Shown: piece by piece, positions 34,085 through 45,136 of the stretch
Layout of the letters: the number at the start of each line of letters is the position of its first letter
Numbering within the stretch: position 1 is the stretch's first letter
DNA from: Umbilicaria muhlenbergii
Lineage: Eukaryota > Ascomycota > Lecanoromycetes > Umbilicariales > Umbilicariaceae
NCBI GenBank assembly: GCA_000611775.1
Contig: KK106981.1
Span: forward strand, 10,009,183-10,073,182
DNA length: 64,000 nt
Reading direction: 5' to 3'
Notes under the pieces: model-generated
The model's database searches: none
What the model was told of the DNA's origin: nothing
What the model saw: the letters and a program-made list of their open reading frames with translations, nothing else
Made by a program: the position numbers and the translations under genes

Positions 34085-36026
34085 AGTAGCGTATTATCGA
34101 CTACGGCTCCGACGTATGCCCTTCTACCTCCTTCACATGAGGCAGGGATTAAGGACACTGCGCCTCATGACGACAATTATGAAAGGCGTATAGGCCCATA
34201 TTTGGACAACGCTGGGCGTCCTACGACTCCGGCCGGTGTAGCTGCCGCCAACACGAAAAAAGGGAAGATCGAGACCGACGAACGTGGCCGAAAGTCCAGT
34301 TCTTTGCCACCGACTGAAGATGAACAAGTAGGCCTGCACCCTCCAGCGTCTACCCTCCTCTCGTTCAACAATGCCGTCAACGAATGGTGGTGGTGGGAAA
34401 TCCTCGGGTGGTTTCTAAGTCTCCTTGCATTGGCTGCTTTTGATTGCTGTTTTCACCACATACGACAAAAAACCTGCACCTCGCTGGCAACTCGGCATTA
34501 CTCTCAATGCGATCATATCGATATGCGCAATTTTAGCTCAGACCACGATGTTGATTCCCATCGCACAGGGTATAAGTCAATTAGAATGGCGCTGGTTCCA
34601 TCGCAGGCACGCTTTGAGTACGATGCAGCTATTTGACGATGCGAGTAGAGGCCCATGGGGAACTTTCCGTCTCCTTTTCAGCATGAGAGCGGTGTTAGTA
34701 CCCTACCATTGCACTGTCTTCAAAATCATAGTTGAAAGAACCAACACGCTGACTGCATCTTCGAGACATCTGCCGTCCCTTGGAGCCTTGATAGCTATTC
34801 TGGCATTAGCGATTGAGCCTCCTATCTAACAAATCGTTTCATACCCTCTTGGAAGGGTCAGAATTGGAGATGCAAGCGTCAGCTGTGTACGAACCTATAA
34901 CATAACCGGTCAGGAGACTATTTGGGCACTTCCAACCTATGATATAGATCTTCCCATGAAAGCAGCAATCAATCAAGCCATCTTTTCGGAAACCACTCAG
35001 ATGGTCTTTGGATATTCGACAGGAAACTACACATGGCCAACCTTTCCCTCTCTTGCTATCTGCAGTCACTGCCAGGATAGAACTACACAATGATACTGTT
35101 CCGGGCCTACCTACAGTTCTCTACACTACCAATGGTCTCAATATATCCCGCTTCCCCGTCGGCGAGGAGGTCTTGTGTAGTGCCCAGCTGGCGGTTCCGG
35201 ACCTTGGATATATCAACAACGCCATATCCAATTTTACTGCCCTTGGCTGCATTGAAGAGCCATCAGCTTACGAATGTGTTCTATTTTGGTGTGTACAAGA
35301 AGCCAGTGCCTCAGTCACTGCTGGTAAATACCATGAAGATGTTCTTACCACATGGAGCAATGTATCCCTCCAGAACTTAGGATGCATTTCAGACAGTAGC
35401 GATTTCTGCGAGGAGACGATGTTAGAGGGAAATGAAATATTGCTCTTGGTCTCGAGAATAGCACTCATAGCACTACAAACTATTCTCTTGGTATTGCGCC
35501 CCAGGCGATGTTTACACAGTATCTTAGCAATTTCTTTACCGGCAATGTTTCCACCTTAGAGGCTTCACAGTTCTCCTCGGATTTCATGGGAGCTCTGATT
35601 CCCTCGCGCTCTTCTGGTGCCGAAGTCAAGGGCGGAAACCTAACGAACATCCTAGAGTTGATGAGTAACTTATCGCAAAGCATGACGATACGAATGCGCC
35701 AAAGCGCCGTCAACAACCACAAGGCTCAGATCACCGGCGACGCTTATGAACTTGACTCATTCGTTGAAGTTCGCTGGGTGTGGCTCGCGCTTCCCCTGGC
35801 CCTTCTGCTGCTGACTTTGATCTTTCTGCTGGCGTCGATCAGGACGAGTGCACGCGCGGAAATGATGCCTTGGAAGTCCTCCTCGATTGCGCTGCTTTTC
35901 CACGGGCTTCCGGAGGACCGGTGAGCTATAGCAAGCTCGGTGGAGCGGCGGGCGGAGATGAACGAGGTTGCAAAGGAGATGAAGGTGCAGCTTGTGAAGA
36001 CGGATAAGGGATGGAGGCTCATGTAA
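34085..36026 (+). pseudogene. Broken DUF3176-family membrane protein gene
   Basis: A host gene of the fungal DUF3176 family, recognised by blocks in order: NEWWWWEILGWFLSLLALAA, TYDKKPAPRWQLGITLNAII, ISQLEWRWFHRRHALSTMQL, FDDASRGPWGTFRLL, a TGNYTWPTF block, a YWCV-like FWCVQEASASV block, a membrane segment (VWLALPLALLLLTLIFLLA) and the usual end KVQLVKTDKGWRLM. The blocks fall in different frames. A TAA at 34827-34829 replaces a likely Gln and a TGA at 35922-35924 interrupts the tail, with frame changes near 34435, 35080 and 35440. The start could not be fixed; the open frame before 34200 has no convincing ATG. DUF3176 proteins have no known biochemical role. Sequencing errors could explain single shifts but hardly all of them. 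Confidence 0.7.
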
Positions 36027-37121
36027 CACTGGGCTTCATGTCAATTCCACTGGTGATAGATACCCGCCAGCATCATGTGAGGAGATTCAAGCGCGGTTAA
36101 CAATTGCGGAATGGAAGGTCAAGTGGTTTCAGGTCTTATATCAATTCAACAAGTGATGAGTTTCAACTAGCATGAGGTAAGGAGCTGAATACAACTATTG
36201 ACGCTGTTTAATGATCTATGGATGAAGCAACCGATTTGCTGTCGAAAGCGATCAAGAGCCTCCCATACATATCTAGCCGCAACCTAGAAATCGACTTCAA
36301 GGAAGATAATGGAAAGGACTAGGCTTCTTTTATCGTTTCTACTCCCGATGAATATCCGTCAGCATGAAGCGACAAGCCTTGAACAACGACTCCGTTCCTC
36401 AGAAAACCGTGTTTCGAACTTGTTCTCCAACCAACCAACACCCAATTACCCTAACTCGCTCCGCGCTCCCCAGTGCACCTACACGTACCATCCTCATCCC
36501 CCTCCCTACCCACTATGCCATAAATCCCCCGGAAGAGCACAGCCCCACACGATCCCTCATACGAACACTAACTCCCTCATCACACAGTGGCACATGAGCC
36601 TAAGTCTATCCTTGATGCTGCCACGGGTCCATGTGCTGGAGATGCGTCCAAAATAGGAAGACTCAACCCAGCCCCAGCCTTGACCCTGGCCTAGTTCTGT
36701 CGAAAAGCACTCTCACACACAGGAGCATAGATAAGAGGTAGTAGTATGAGATGGAATGAGGTGCTAAAGAACAGAGCGTTAACTCCATGTCCGCCCAAAG
36801 CTATAAAGCTAGCTGGTAAATCAATCTCTCATCTCCCCGTGCACACCACTCACACAACCCCATCACCGTCAAAGAAAGTCCACGAAACGCCTGATACACC
36901 ACACATGGTCCTGACAGATTCGGACTATCGTCCACAACGGTAGACCAAACCACCGCATCATATATGTAGACAAGAAATCACATCATTTACGCAACCAGAA
37001 TCTCGTTATCCGACCCCCCCGATCCCCTCCTTCTCATATCACAACCCTCCCATCCCCGCAACCAAAGCCTCCAACCTCCCCTCCAAGTACTCACTCCCCC
37101 TCTGGCCTCTCAGCCCACCAC
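36027..37121. other. Intergenic, 1.1 kb
   Basis: Between the 3' ends of the broken DUF3176 gene and the large disordered-protein gene. Pro/Thr/His-rich open frames on the plus strand (36309-36943) come from C-rich, low-complexity DNA and I do not call them genes. Confidence 0.5.
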
Positions 37122-39677
37122 TCATTTCCCCCATACTCCCAGCATCCCTCCCAGCATCCCTCCCGCCCCCACCCCCAAATCTACCTCCAAATCCACCCCC
37201 GAATCCCCCCACCTCCCCAACCCCACCNNNNNNNNNNNNCTCCCCCTCCCGCCTCCAACCCCCCCACCTACAAACCCAGCACTAGCATTAATAACCGCCA
37301 ACAACGCCGCCTCCAACAACCGATTCTTCCTCTCCATCGCCTCCAACCTCATCTCCATCCTCTCCTCCATCTCCTCCAACCACTCTTCCCGCTCCCTCTC
37401 CCTCACAACCCCCGGCGACCGTTCCGGATCCAGCGGCGTCTGCGACCGCTTCGGCCTTACATGCCCCTGCTGGTCCGACCGCTCCCGCTCCCGCTCCCGC
37501 TCAAACCCCTCTTCGTCCGACGAGGGCAACGATGGCGAATGCGAATACTGCGAATGCGACGGCATGGAGTGGTCGCGCTGTCGAGTTCGGTTTCGGTTGT
37601 TTCTCCGCTCTAGTTCTGGGGAGCTGTTGGTGTTGGGTGCGGTGCTGCCTTGGTGTGCGTCAACAGACATCCAGCTGGTGCGTTTGGGAGTGGCGTCGGG
37701 GGACTGGGCGGCGACGAGCATGATTGGGGACACGTTGCTGGGATGGCGGCGATGGTGGGGGTCTTGGCGGCGGTAGGAGGTTGTGGTGCTGGGGCCGCTG
37801 AAGCGGGGGGTGGGGTCGTTGTTTTTGTTGTTCTTCTTGTTGTTGTTGGTGGTGGAGGAGGCGGAAGAGTGGGCTGAAGAGTAGGATTCTTTGCGGGTGA
37901 GGGAGGGGGTGTCGGTGTGTTTGGAGGCGGTGTCGTGGTTGGGGTCGGGGTCGGAGGGGTCGACGACGGTGGTAGTGTCGGGAGATTTGAGGCTGTTTCG
38001 GCGGGCGCGGCCGCGGTCGAGGTCGCGGCGTTTGAGCGCTTTGGTCGTGGTTACCCGGCGGCGGCGCCAGGCGGCTAGGGTTTCGGGATTCATGCTCATG
38101 GTTGAGGGGGAGTCATTGGTTTGAGTGGAGGATCTGTTGGTGGGTGGGGCGAAGGGGGGGTTGGATGATAGCGGCCAGTGTGGCTGAGGTACGGTCGCAG
38201 ACTTTATCAGGGCGGTTGTTTTCTCGTGACTGTTGTCTGCGACGTCGTAGTGCGAGTGTCTTTGGTTCTTTGGAGGTGATTTGGGCGGTGATGGGAACTG
38301 CATTGGAAGCGGCCGCTCGGGGCTTTGCTCGATACGTAACGTGGGGCTTCTGGTGTCGACGGAGGTGCGATGTATCATAGTGATGCCGTCCTGGCCTTCA
38401 GGCAACGTAGGAAGCGCCCTTGTCGGTGCGGGACCGGGCTTAGGTGGCTTGCGCATGGCGACGCTGCTGTGGTGGCCTGGAATGTCTTGGGGACGCATGT
38501 ACTCGGCGCTTTGCGCACTCATGACGATGCCCGATGAAGTATCGGAAACTATATCCTCTGCCAGAGATTCGTTGGCTGATTGCATAGAGGAGCGTGTGGA
38601 CTGGCTGTCACGCGGTAAAGGCGTAGGTAAGTCGTTGGAGACAGAGCGGACTGACTGGCGCGAAGGGGCTTGAGGTGACCGAGATAATGGCGCTGATTTA
38701 GGTGATAATTGTGCTGACTCGGTGACCACTTCGATAGCGATTGGACCGATTTGTTTGTTAGATGTTCGACCGAGACTTTTGCTTGAGGCTCGAAGTGGTA
38801 TCGCAGTGAGGTCGAGCACACTCGAGTTGGCACTTCCAGTAGACGAGAGAACCTCGCGTCCTCGCGGAGATTCGGCAGGGATCAGTTCGAATCGAACATT
38901 GGAGCTGTGAATCGCAAAGTCTTTAGTTTTGGGGTCGTCATTAACATGTCTCGGGACGAGTGTATCAGAACTGGAGATATGGGGTTTGCCATCTTTTCCG
39001 AGTTTTCGAGCTGCTTTTGTCTTGGTTTCCCCTGATATCAAATGAGGGTACTCTCTCGAGATTCCCAAAGCATCACTGAGCTGGAAGGATTGGGATTTCG
39101 GTATGGTCGGTGTTTGAACGGACTGGCTGACAATATCGGCTGCCGCTGGTGTTTGACTGGGAACAGTGGGCGAGTATGACATAGTCATCCTTTTCTGAGC
39201 TGGATCTCTGTAGTCGTTCGCGCGGTAGATGGAGAGGTTGGCGGAGCTCTTGTATGCCGACTCGTCTACAGCGATATGAAGATATTTCGCGCCAGCTATT
39301 GACTCTTCGTCCCTTGTGCGCTTTGGCAGGGCCGCGCGAAGCTGCTCTTGTCGCTTCGTTGAAGAACGCCCGAGCTTCCACAACGTCCCCAGAGTAGACT
39401 TTTTCAGTTTCGAGTTCGTGCTGTACAGATGTGATTCCGGTTGCTTAGGAGGCTCGACGCTGTTAAGGAAGGATACTATTTCCGTCACCTCCTCCCCTGC
39501 CCTCGAGGGTATCGGAGCAAGTTCTTCTCGTGGTTGAAACGACTTTTCTTTTGGGATGGAGGGCGACACGACTCGACTGTTCCTCGAGGGAGTGGGTACC
39601 TTAGTGTCGGGAGCAGGAGCCAAGCTATAACCCATCTTTGTTAAAACGTCAACCGCAGATGCTCGCTCATGTTTCAT
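37122..39677 (-). CDS. Large disordered hypothetical protein with C-terminal coiled coil (assembly gap inside)
   Basis: An open frame of 851 codons from an ATG at 39677. Residues 1-30 (AVDVLTKMGYSLAP) look like a short ordered N-terminal motif. A basic block at about 90-120 (KSTLGTLWKLGRSSTKRQEQ) follows. The bulk is Ser/Pro/Arg/Asn-rich and disordered, with His/Arg-rich runs. Near the end a strongly charged helix (EEWLEEMEERMEMRLEAMER, then KNRLLEAALLAVINAS) forms a probable coiled coil with a hydrophobic cap, followed by Gly-rich sequence. Twelve N bases cut the Gly-rich end, so the last 45 or so residues and the stop are unreliable. The family is unknown to me. It may be a scaffold or polarity protein, but only the coiled coil suggests this. 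Confidence 0.7.
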   Translation of the reverse strand: MKHERASAVDVLTKMGYSLAPAPDTKVPTPSRNSRVVSPSIPKEKSFQPREELAPIPSRAGEEVTEIVSFLNSVEPPKQPESHLYSTNSKLKKSTLGTLWKLGRSSTKRQEQLRAALPKRTRDEESIAGAKYLHIAVDESAYKSSANLSIYRANDYRDPAQKRMTMSYSPTVPSQTPAAADIVSQSVQTPTIPKSQSFQLSDALGISREYPHLISGETKTKAARKLGKDGKPHISSSDTLVPRHVNDDPKTKDFAIHSSNVRFELIPAESPRGREVLSSTGSANSSVLDLTAIPLRASSKSLGRTSNKQIGPIAIEVVTESAQLSPKSAPLSRSPQAPSRQSVRSVSNDLPTPLPRDSQSTRSSMQSANESLAEDIVSDTSSGIVMSAQSAEYMRPQDIPGHHSSVAMRKPPKPGPAPTRALPTLPEGQDGITMIHRTSVDTRSPTLRIEQSPERPLPMQFPSPPKSPPKNQRHSHYDVADNSHEKTTALIKSATVPQPHWPLSSNPPFAPPTNRSSTQTNDSPSTMSMNPETLAAWRRRRVTTTKALKRRDLDRGRARRNSLKSPDTTTVVDPSDPDPNHDTASKHTDTPSLTRKESYSSAHSSASSTTNNNKKNNKNNDPTPRFSGPSTTTSYRRQDPHHRRHPSNVSPIMLVAAQSPDATPKRTSWMSVDAHQGSTAPNTNSSPELERRNNRNRTRQRDHSMPSHSQYSHSPSLPSSDEEGFERERERERSDQQGHVRPKRSQTPLDPERSPGVVREREREEWLEEMEERMEMRLEAMERKNRLLEAALLAVINASAGFVGGGVGGGRGXXXXXVGLGRWGDSGVDLEVDLGVGAGGMLGGMLGVWGK
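37228..37239. other. Assembly gap (12 N)
   Basis: Twelve undetermined bases inside a C-rich (Gly-coding on the minus strand) low-complexity stretch. The true length of the gap is unknown. Confidence 0.99.
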
Positions 39678-40772
39678 AGATAGGTGGAACTGATGTCAAA
39701 GCAAGAGAAAAAGATATCAGCATTGAAAGCGGGTGACACAGCGTCGATACCGGGATACGTGCATTCCAAAGGGATTTTAAAGGGACCTAGGGAGGGGGGG
39801 TCTGTATGAAGCCAAGGTACGGGCGACCGCAGGAGGTCCCCGCCTGTCTGTCGCAAGGGATGTGCAGTAAGTGACGACCCAGGAAAAATTAAAGCTCCCA
39901 AAGTCGCCCGGAAATATGTAGACAGACTTTGACTGCCACGACTGCCTCGACTGCTAAGCACATGGCTTTTGTCGGCGAGAGTGGCGCCGTAAAGCACGTT
40001 CATTATATGGATCTCCGTCGTATGCATAATGGTCGAAGCAGACACCGAGACGGCAGGGAACTTGATGGTTGCACAAATAAAGGTGCAGAAAGCACGGAGT
40101 TGCGACAAGTCCCAGAGTGTGTAGAAAGGGAAGCAAGGGGCAACATCTTGCGAGGTGGGCACGGCGGGGAACCTTTTTCTGGCGAGTCAACAAGGATGCG
40201 GGCGCACAGGAATCGATGCACGTCCATAGTGCGCAGGCGAGTGCGCAGGCGAGTATGCAGGAGTCGCGTCCACTGTCAGTTACATGATGATCTGGACGTC
40301 GATTATGGCCTCGAGGGCAGGAGGAAGGCGCAGGCGCAGGAGATTCGGGCCATGTCGAAAGCGACAAGTGACAATAAGGGTGTGCTTGATCCTCCACTGC
40401 CCTCAGGCCAAGCCATGCAGGCCCCTTGAGGAACACGTCGGCAAGATCGGTAGGACGGGCGACACAGGGGAAATGGCCATTGAGGGGAGCTCAAGGAGGT
40501 GTGCACCACATGCTGTACGGTCAGATGGGCGTTTACGCCGATTGAACCACACGTGAGCATGCTGAGAGCACGGGTATGGCCACGACACCCGTTGGAGATG
40601 CTCAGAGTCAGAACCACAGTCTATCGCAGTAGCACAGAGGCGGTGGTGTATAACCAATTGAAGAGGGGTTTAATAATAGTATTACACTGTAAATGCAGGT
40701 AGATAACACCGCTGGCTATGCTCCACACATGCAACTCCTACCTCGAAGATCCAACTGCAGTCTCCGTCGTAC
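39678..40772. other. Intergenic, 1.1 kb
   Basis: Promoter of the disordered-protein gene and 3' side of MRS2. A small direct repeat (GTGCGCAGGCGA) lies near 40230. No coding evidence. Confidence 0.55.
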
Positions 40773-42567
40773 TCATGCCTGCCCACGCGGCCTCCGCTTA
40801 AGAACCGGCGGGAGAGCCTCCGCTGCCTCCACGCCCGCCAGCGCCTCATGTCGAGCCTCCCTTAACCGCTTCAGCCTCTCCCCTCTCGCTTCCCCGGGTA
40901 AGGCCGGCATTGGATCTACGTCTCTCCAACTGCCTCTGCTCCTCCTCCCCTGCTCTCCCCACATGCTGACCCTCTGCACTTTACGTAGCTTTGTCAGCCC
41001 GTAACCGCACACGATCGCGGCGAAGATGAACGATGCGCCGCTAACGCCAGCGAAACCGAAGTCGGACTCTTCGAGGAAGTTCTTGAGATTCATGCCGTAG
41101 AGAGCGGCGATGAATGCGCCAGAGCCAATGCCCAGGGTACCAATGCTGAATTTGAGGTCGAGCAGCATGAGAGAGTTGCGATTGGCGTCAAGGATGGCTT
41201 TAACGCTGTTGACATGTCAGCAAATTGACGATTGCTCTAGAGTCCAAGTTTGGGTCTGATTCCTTACATTTCCTCGGTGTTGCGGATGTTGCTGACCAAG
41301 TTGCCGCTGACTTGGACGATCTCGTCACATACTTTGTGGTATGATTCCAGTAGCATCTCCACCTCGGTATGGTTTTGTTGCTCTCTGACAACACCACGAT
41401 CTCTCTCGGTCAGATACATGGCCGCCAAGTCCTCATCGTCATCCAATAGGTTATCAATCGCATCCCTGACCAACCTCGCCCTCTGCTCAAAGGTACCAAG
41501 CTTTTTAGAATAGATTAGAAGATGCCGTAGTTTGTCTCGATCAATGTCCTCTTCCAATTCTCGGAGTACCCCAACAACCGGTTCCCTCACTCCTTCAAAC
41601 TCCATTTCTAGACCACCCGTGACACTGATAAGTACCGCTTCAAGTGCGCGGAATTCGTACGGTAAACCACCGGCCTGGCGTGACCCTTCTTTCTGGCGCA
41701 GTTTTCCTCCTAGTTCATACATGAAGCTGGATTGAGTGTAGGAATCTGTAGAGCCATAGGCGTCGAAAACAAGCACCCGATTCGATTTGATGAGGACACG
41801 TAGGTGGAGGAGATTGATAAGAATCGCGGAGGGCCGCACGAGGATGTGTGGAAGCAGGGAGGAATCAATCTTTCGAAGGTCGCGTGGCAGGAGGCCATAC
41901 TATAGAGGTTGCTGTCAGTCATCCTACGTAGACTGTGTGGGCAATGAGCATGTCCGAAGTGAAATACCTTTGCGATTAGCTCCGCCTTTTTGAATTCACC
42001 ATTGACAAGAGTGACATTTCCATTCTCATCGAACTCGGTGCACCGTAGCTTGAGCTCGTTCGAGGCCTTTCCTGCTATGCTACGCCCTAGTGTCGTCTCT
42101 GCTCCGTCGGACAAGAACCCTGGAAGAAGCGGTAGATCATGGGGTTTCAGTGCGTCGTCGAGATTTCGTCTCTTGAAACCCCAGAGCCGCCTGAGCAGCG
42201 GCCAGGTATCTGTGGATGCGTGCCGAGTCCCGTCCAGACCATTTCGTAACTGGTGAGCACTGGCAACATCTTGTCGTAGCCGAGTAAAGGTAGACGGTTG
42301 CGCCTTCCAGGCAGGGCGCAGGAAGTCGAGGTTCAGGACCGACGCCTCAACAGTTGCCTGAGGGCGTGGACTGGTACTGAGGCATCTTCTGGATGACTGG
42401 CCTCGAGGTAATGTGTTGTGGCGTGGGATTCGACTCAACGCGGTGTTGCTGGTGTAGCCGTTTGCCTGTGTGTTCTGCGTGAAGAAGTAATGGTTCTCGG
42501 ATTGCGTCCGCAAGAACCTTAGCAGGGTCGACGATGGCACGCACACACTCCTATACCTTGGTCGCAT
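40773..42567 (-). CDS. mrs2: Mitochondrial inner-membrane Mg2+ channel MRS2 (CorA family)
   Basis: Three exons (41968-42567, 41268-41899, 40773-41205), 554 aa. The N-terminus to about residue 115 is rich in Arg/Ser/Thr/Asn and suits a mitochondrial presequence. The MRS2 core follows: KLRCTEFDENGNV, ELIAKYGLLPRDLRKIDSS, ILVRPSAILINLLHLRVLI and the long stalk helices with LEEDIDRDKLRHLLIYSKKL. The last exon gives TM1 with the pore signature YGMN (GMN at 448-450), a short acidic loop (FLEESDFGF) and TM2. The C-terminal tail is basic. The protein lets Mg2+ into the matrix, where it also supports group II intron splicing in yeast. The start at 42567 is preferred over an upstream ATG at 42702 because the sequence between them is not presequence-like. 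Confidence 0.95.
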
Positions 42568-43058
42568 CTCCCGTGGAGGATCCCCACACGCTCTTCGTGG
42601 GTTATGAAAGTCGAGGTGTTTGTTCTCGAAGATTTTGGGATCGGACGGCAAGATTCCGCTACGTTTGCCCGTCCTAACAAGCCATGCAATAATTTCATAC
42701 AATGCTATTGAGATGAATTTCTACGTAAGATGTCCGTGGACCATTTCACACGTGTTGTGTTTCAGTCGAAACGACCTACACCACGCATACTTCTCACAAT
42801 CACTCCTATGTTTTGTGAGATGTATGATCATATCGATTTCCAATTCCAGATAGCCTAATAACACATCATTGGGGTGGATGAAACGCCGTCCAGACGCCTT
42901 CGCTGAATGGCGTGGAAAACTCGTGCCCTATCCCCGATTGCCTTGAGCTCCACATGCAATGCAAGACAGTCATACCACATCGTAAAGACGATAGCGATCC
43001 GATACTTGATAGTAAAACAGCACTCGGCATGGCTTTTATTTTCATTGACAAACGAATA
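42568..43058. other. Intergenic, 0.5 kb
   Basis: Promoter of MRS2 and 3' flank of LAS17. AT-richer than the coding flanks. Nothing else recognised. Confidence 0.55.
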
Positions 43059-45136
43059 CTATCTTCTTTTAGGTGGATCGTCCCACTCGTCATCATCATC
43101 TTCATCGTCTACAGGGTTTAAAGGTCAGCCAGGAGGACGCAACAAGAAAAACCAGCAGAAACTTACCACTCGCACTGACTCTCTTATTCCTCTGGCTTAG
43201 AGCCGCAGCGAGGGCGTCAGCCAAACCGCCTCCACCACCTGCTGCGGGAGTCGGAGGAGCAGCACCTCCAGGAGGAACGTCCGGAACCGCTCCGGGAACC
43301 ATAGCAGCACTTCTGTCACGTTTTTCTTGATCACTGACTTTCTTTAACCGCCCGCCGCCGACTCCTCCGGAAGCTCGGATTGACGCCAACACGTCCTCTT
43401 TGCCACCAGTTGGTTTCGGTAACGGTGGCGCATTTCCGGCATTTCGACCAGGTGGCAGTGGAGGTGGTGGCGGGCCGCTTCCCGGAGGCATCGGCGGAGG
43501 TGGAGCGCCACCAAAGGGTAGCGGCGGAGGCGGAGGTGGGGCTATTGAAGGACCCGGAGGTGGAGGTACGGGTCGGGCCATAGTAGGCAGAGGCGGAGGA
43601 GGCGGAGCAGCAGCTGAAGGCCGAGGACCAGGGAGAGGAGGGGCGGGCGGCGGTCCAGACGACGAGGCAGGTACGTTTGGGGTTTTGGGAGGTAGGGGCG
43701 GAGGCGCTGCATGAAGGGGAGCGATAGCGTGTGCGGTCGAATTGTCTTTGGCGGTGCGTGGCGGAGGTAGCGGTACGGAGCCACGACTTGGAGGAGGGGG
43801 AGGTGCTGCTGACGAAATTCGCTCACCAGTGAAGGGGGGCGGCACACCAAATTTTTGCGCTGGATGGTCCTCATCTTCCATTGGCGTTTTCGGTGGTCTT
43901 GGAGGAGGTGGTGGGCCAGGATTCGTCACATTAGACGAAGCTCGCTGCCTTGCTGGAGGGGCTGGTGCAGCTGTGTGAGCGAATTTGCCAGCGTCTGCAA
44001 TTGGTGGCGGTGCCCTGAACTTCGTCGCTGGACCTCCGCGCGGTGGTGATGGAGTTCGTTCAGGAGACCTTGGAGGTGAATCATATTGCTGTGCGTTCAT
44101 ATTTTGGCTATCTGGGCGTTGCCTTCGTGTTGGAGGAGGCGCCGGAGGTGGCCCTCTTTTTGATGAGACACTACTCCCAGTATTTTGAGAGCTTACTGAA
44201 TTTAATCTCCCTGGAGCCGCTGGAGGAGGCGGAGGAGGTGGAGGAGCTTGCCCTCGGCGGTCATTGTTGAACCCATTCGAGGACCCTTCGACACTGCCAT
44301 TGCCTTCGCTCGCTTGCTTCTGCTCAATATAAGTTTTAATAAACTCAGAGTTTTCCTCAATTTGGTCCTCTGTGATACCCATCGCTAACAGTTCGCCGAG
44401 GATGCCTCTCCACGAAGGGTCGACCATGTCTAAAGAAGTCCCTTTGTTACTAATAGTATCCAGCTCTGCAAGGTTGCTGTGATCGCGCGGTGGAATCATG
44501 GATTGTGGGTACCGCTGCGGCTGTGGCTGCGGCACACTTGGCGCCGATGAAGATCTCTGGCCATGTAGCAAGCTGGTCAGACCGCCTAGGCGGCTATGCG
44601 ACTTTCCGTTCGTCAGTCCTCCACTCGGTGCTGGACCCAGGCCTGAACCTTGAAACGGAGTAGCCTTAGTACTCTTGCTGGCGTGCTTCTCCCGCTCATC
44701 CATTTTCTTCTTAAACTGTTTCGCCTCCTTCTCGTCCACAAAAGACAGGCCCGCCATGCAGTCCTCCAGCTCGAAGGAGTGAAAGAAGGTGCGGTCCTGA
44801 TTGTAGTAGAACGGATCGTAGATCTCTTGATCCCATATCACCCCTCGATTAGAGGACTATGATCTCATCAGCGAGTGCTCCCGTTCACGCTTTATGGAGT
44901 GATGTGGGTTGTAAACGAATGCATACCGAGATATCGATCAACTTGATCCAGAAAGTATTGCCCACCAAGTCGTTGGAAAGGACAACCGCACCTTGCAATC
45001 CCGTATACGTCCATCGCTGCTTATTTGGATAGGCGACATAGAGTCGCGCAACAGCAGCTGCCTGGATCTTATTGGCAGACTTAGGAACGGTCCTTTTAAT
45101 GATCTCCTTGTCGCTGTCTGACAACGCAGAAGGCAT
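43059..45136 (-). CDS. las17: WASP homolog Las17 (Arp2/3 activator)
   Basis: Three exons (44927-45136, 43167-44856, 43059-43108), 649 aa. The N-terminal WH1 domain (about residues 10-125) includes ARLYVAYPNKQRWTYTGLQG, FWIKLIDIS and FHSFELEDCMAGLSFVDEKE. A linker with Ser/Gly-rich sequence follows, then a very long proline-rich region (about 220-560) with many runs of five to nine Pro that should bind profilin and SH3 proteins. The WH2/V motif (EDVLASIRASGGVGGGRLKK) binds actin. The last exon is only 50 nt and encodes the acidic Arp2/3-binding end with its essential Trp (DDEDDDDEWDD). No CRIB domain is seen, as usual for fungal Las17. It works at cortical actin patches in endocytosis. Confidence 0.95.

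Noticed and set aside
36309-36943. Pro/Thr/His-rich frames on the plus strand
   Set aside because: C-rich low-complexity DNA between two genes, with no conserved segment or plausible exon structure.
43102-44270. Long Gly-rich frames on the plus strand opposite LAS17
   Set aside because: Antisense shadows of the proline-rich region.
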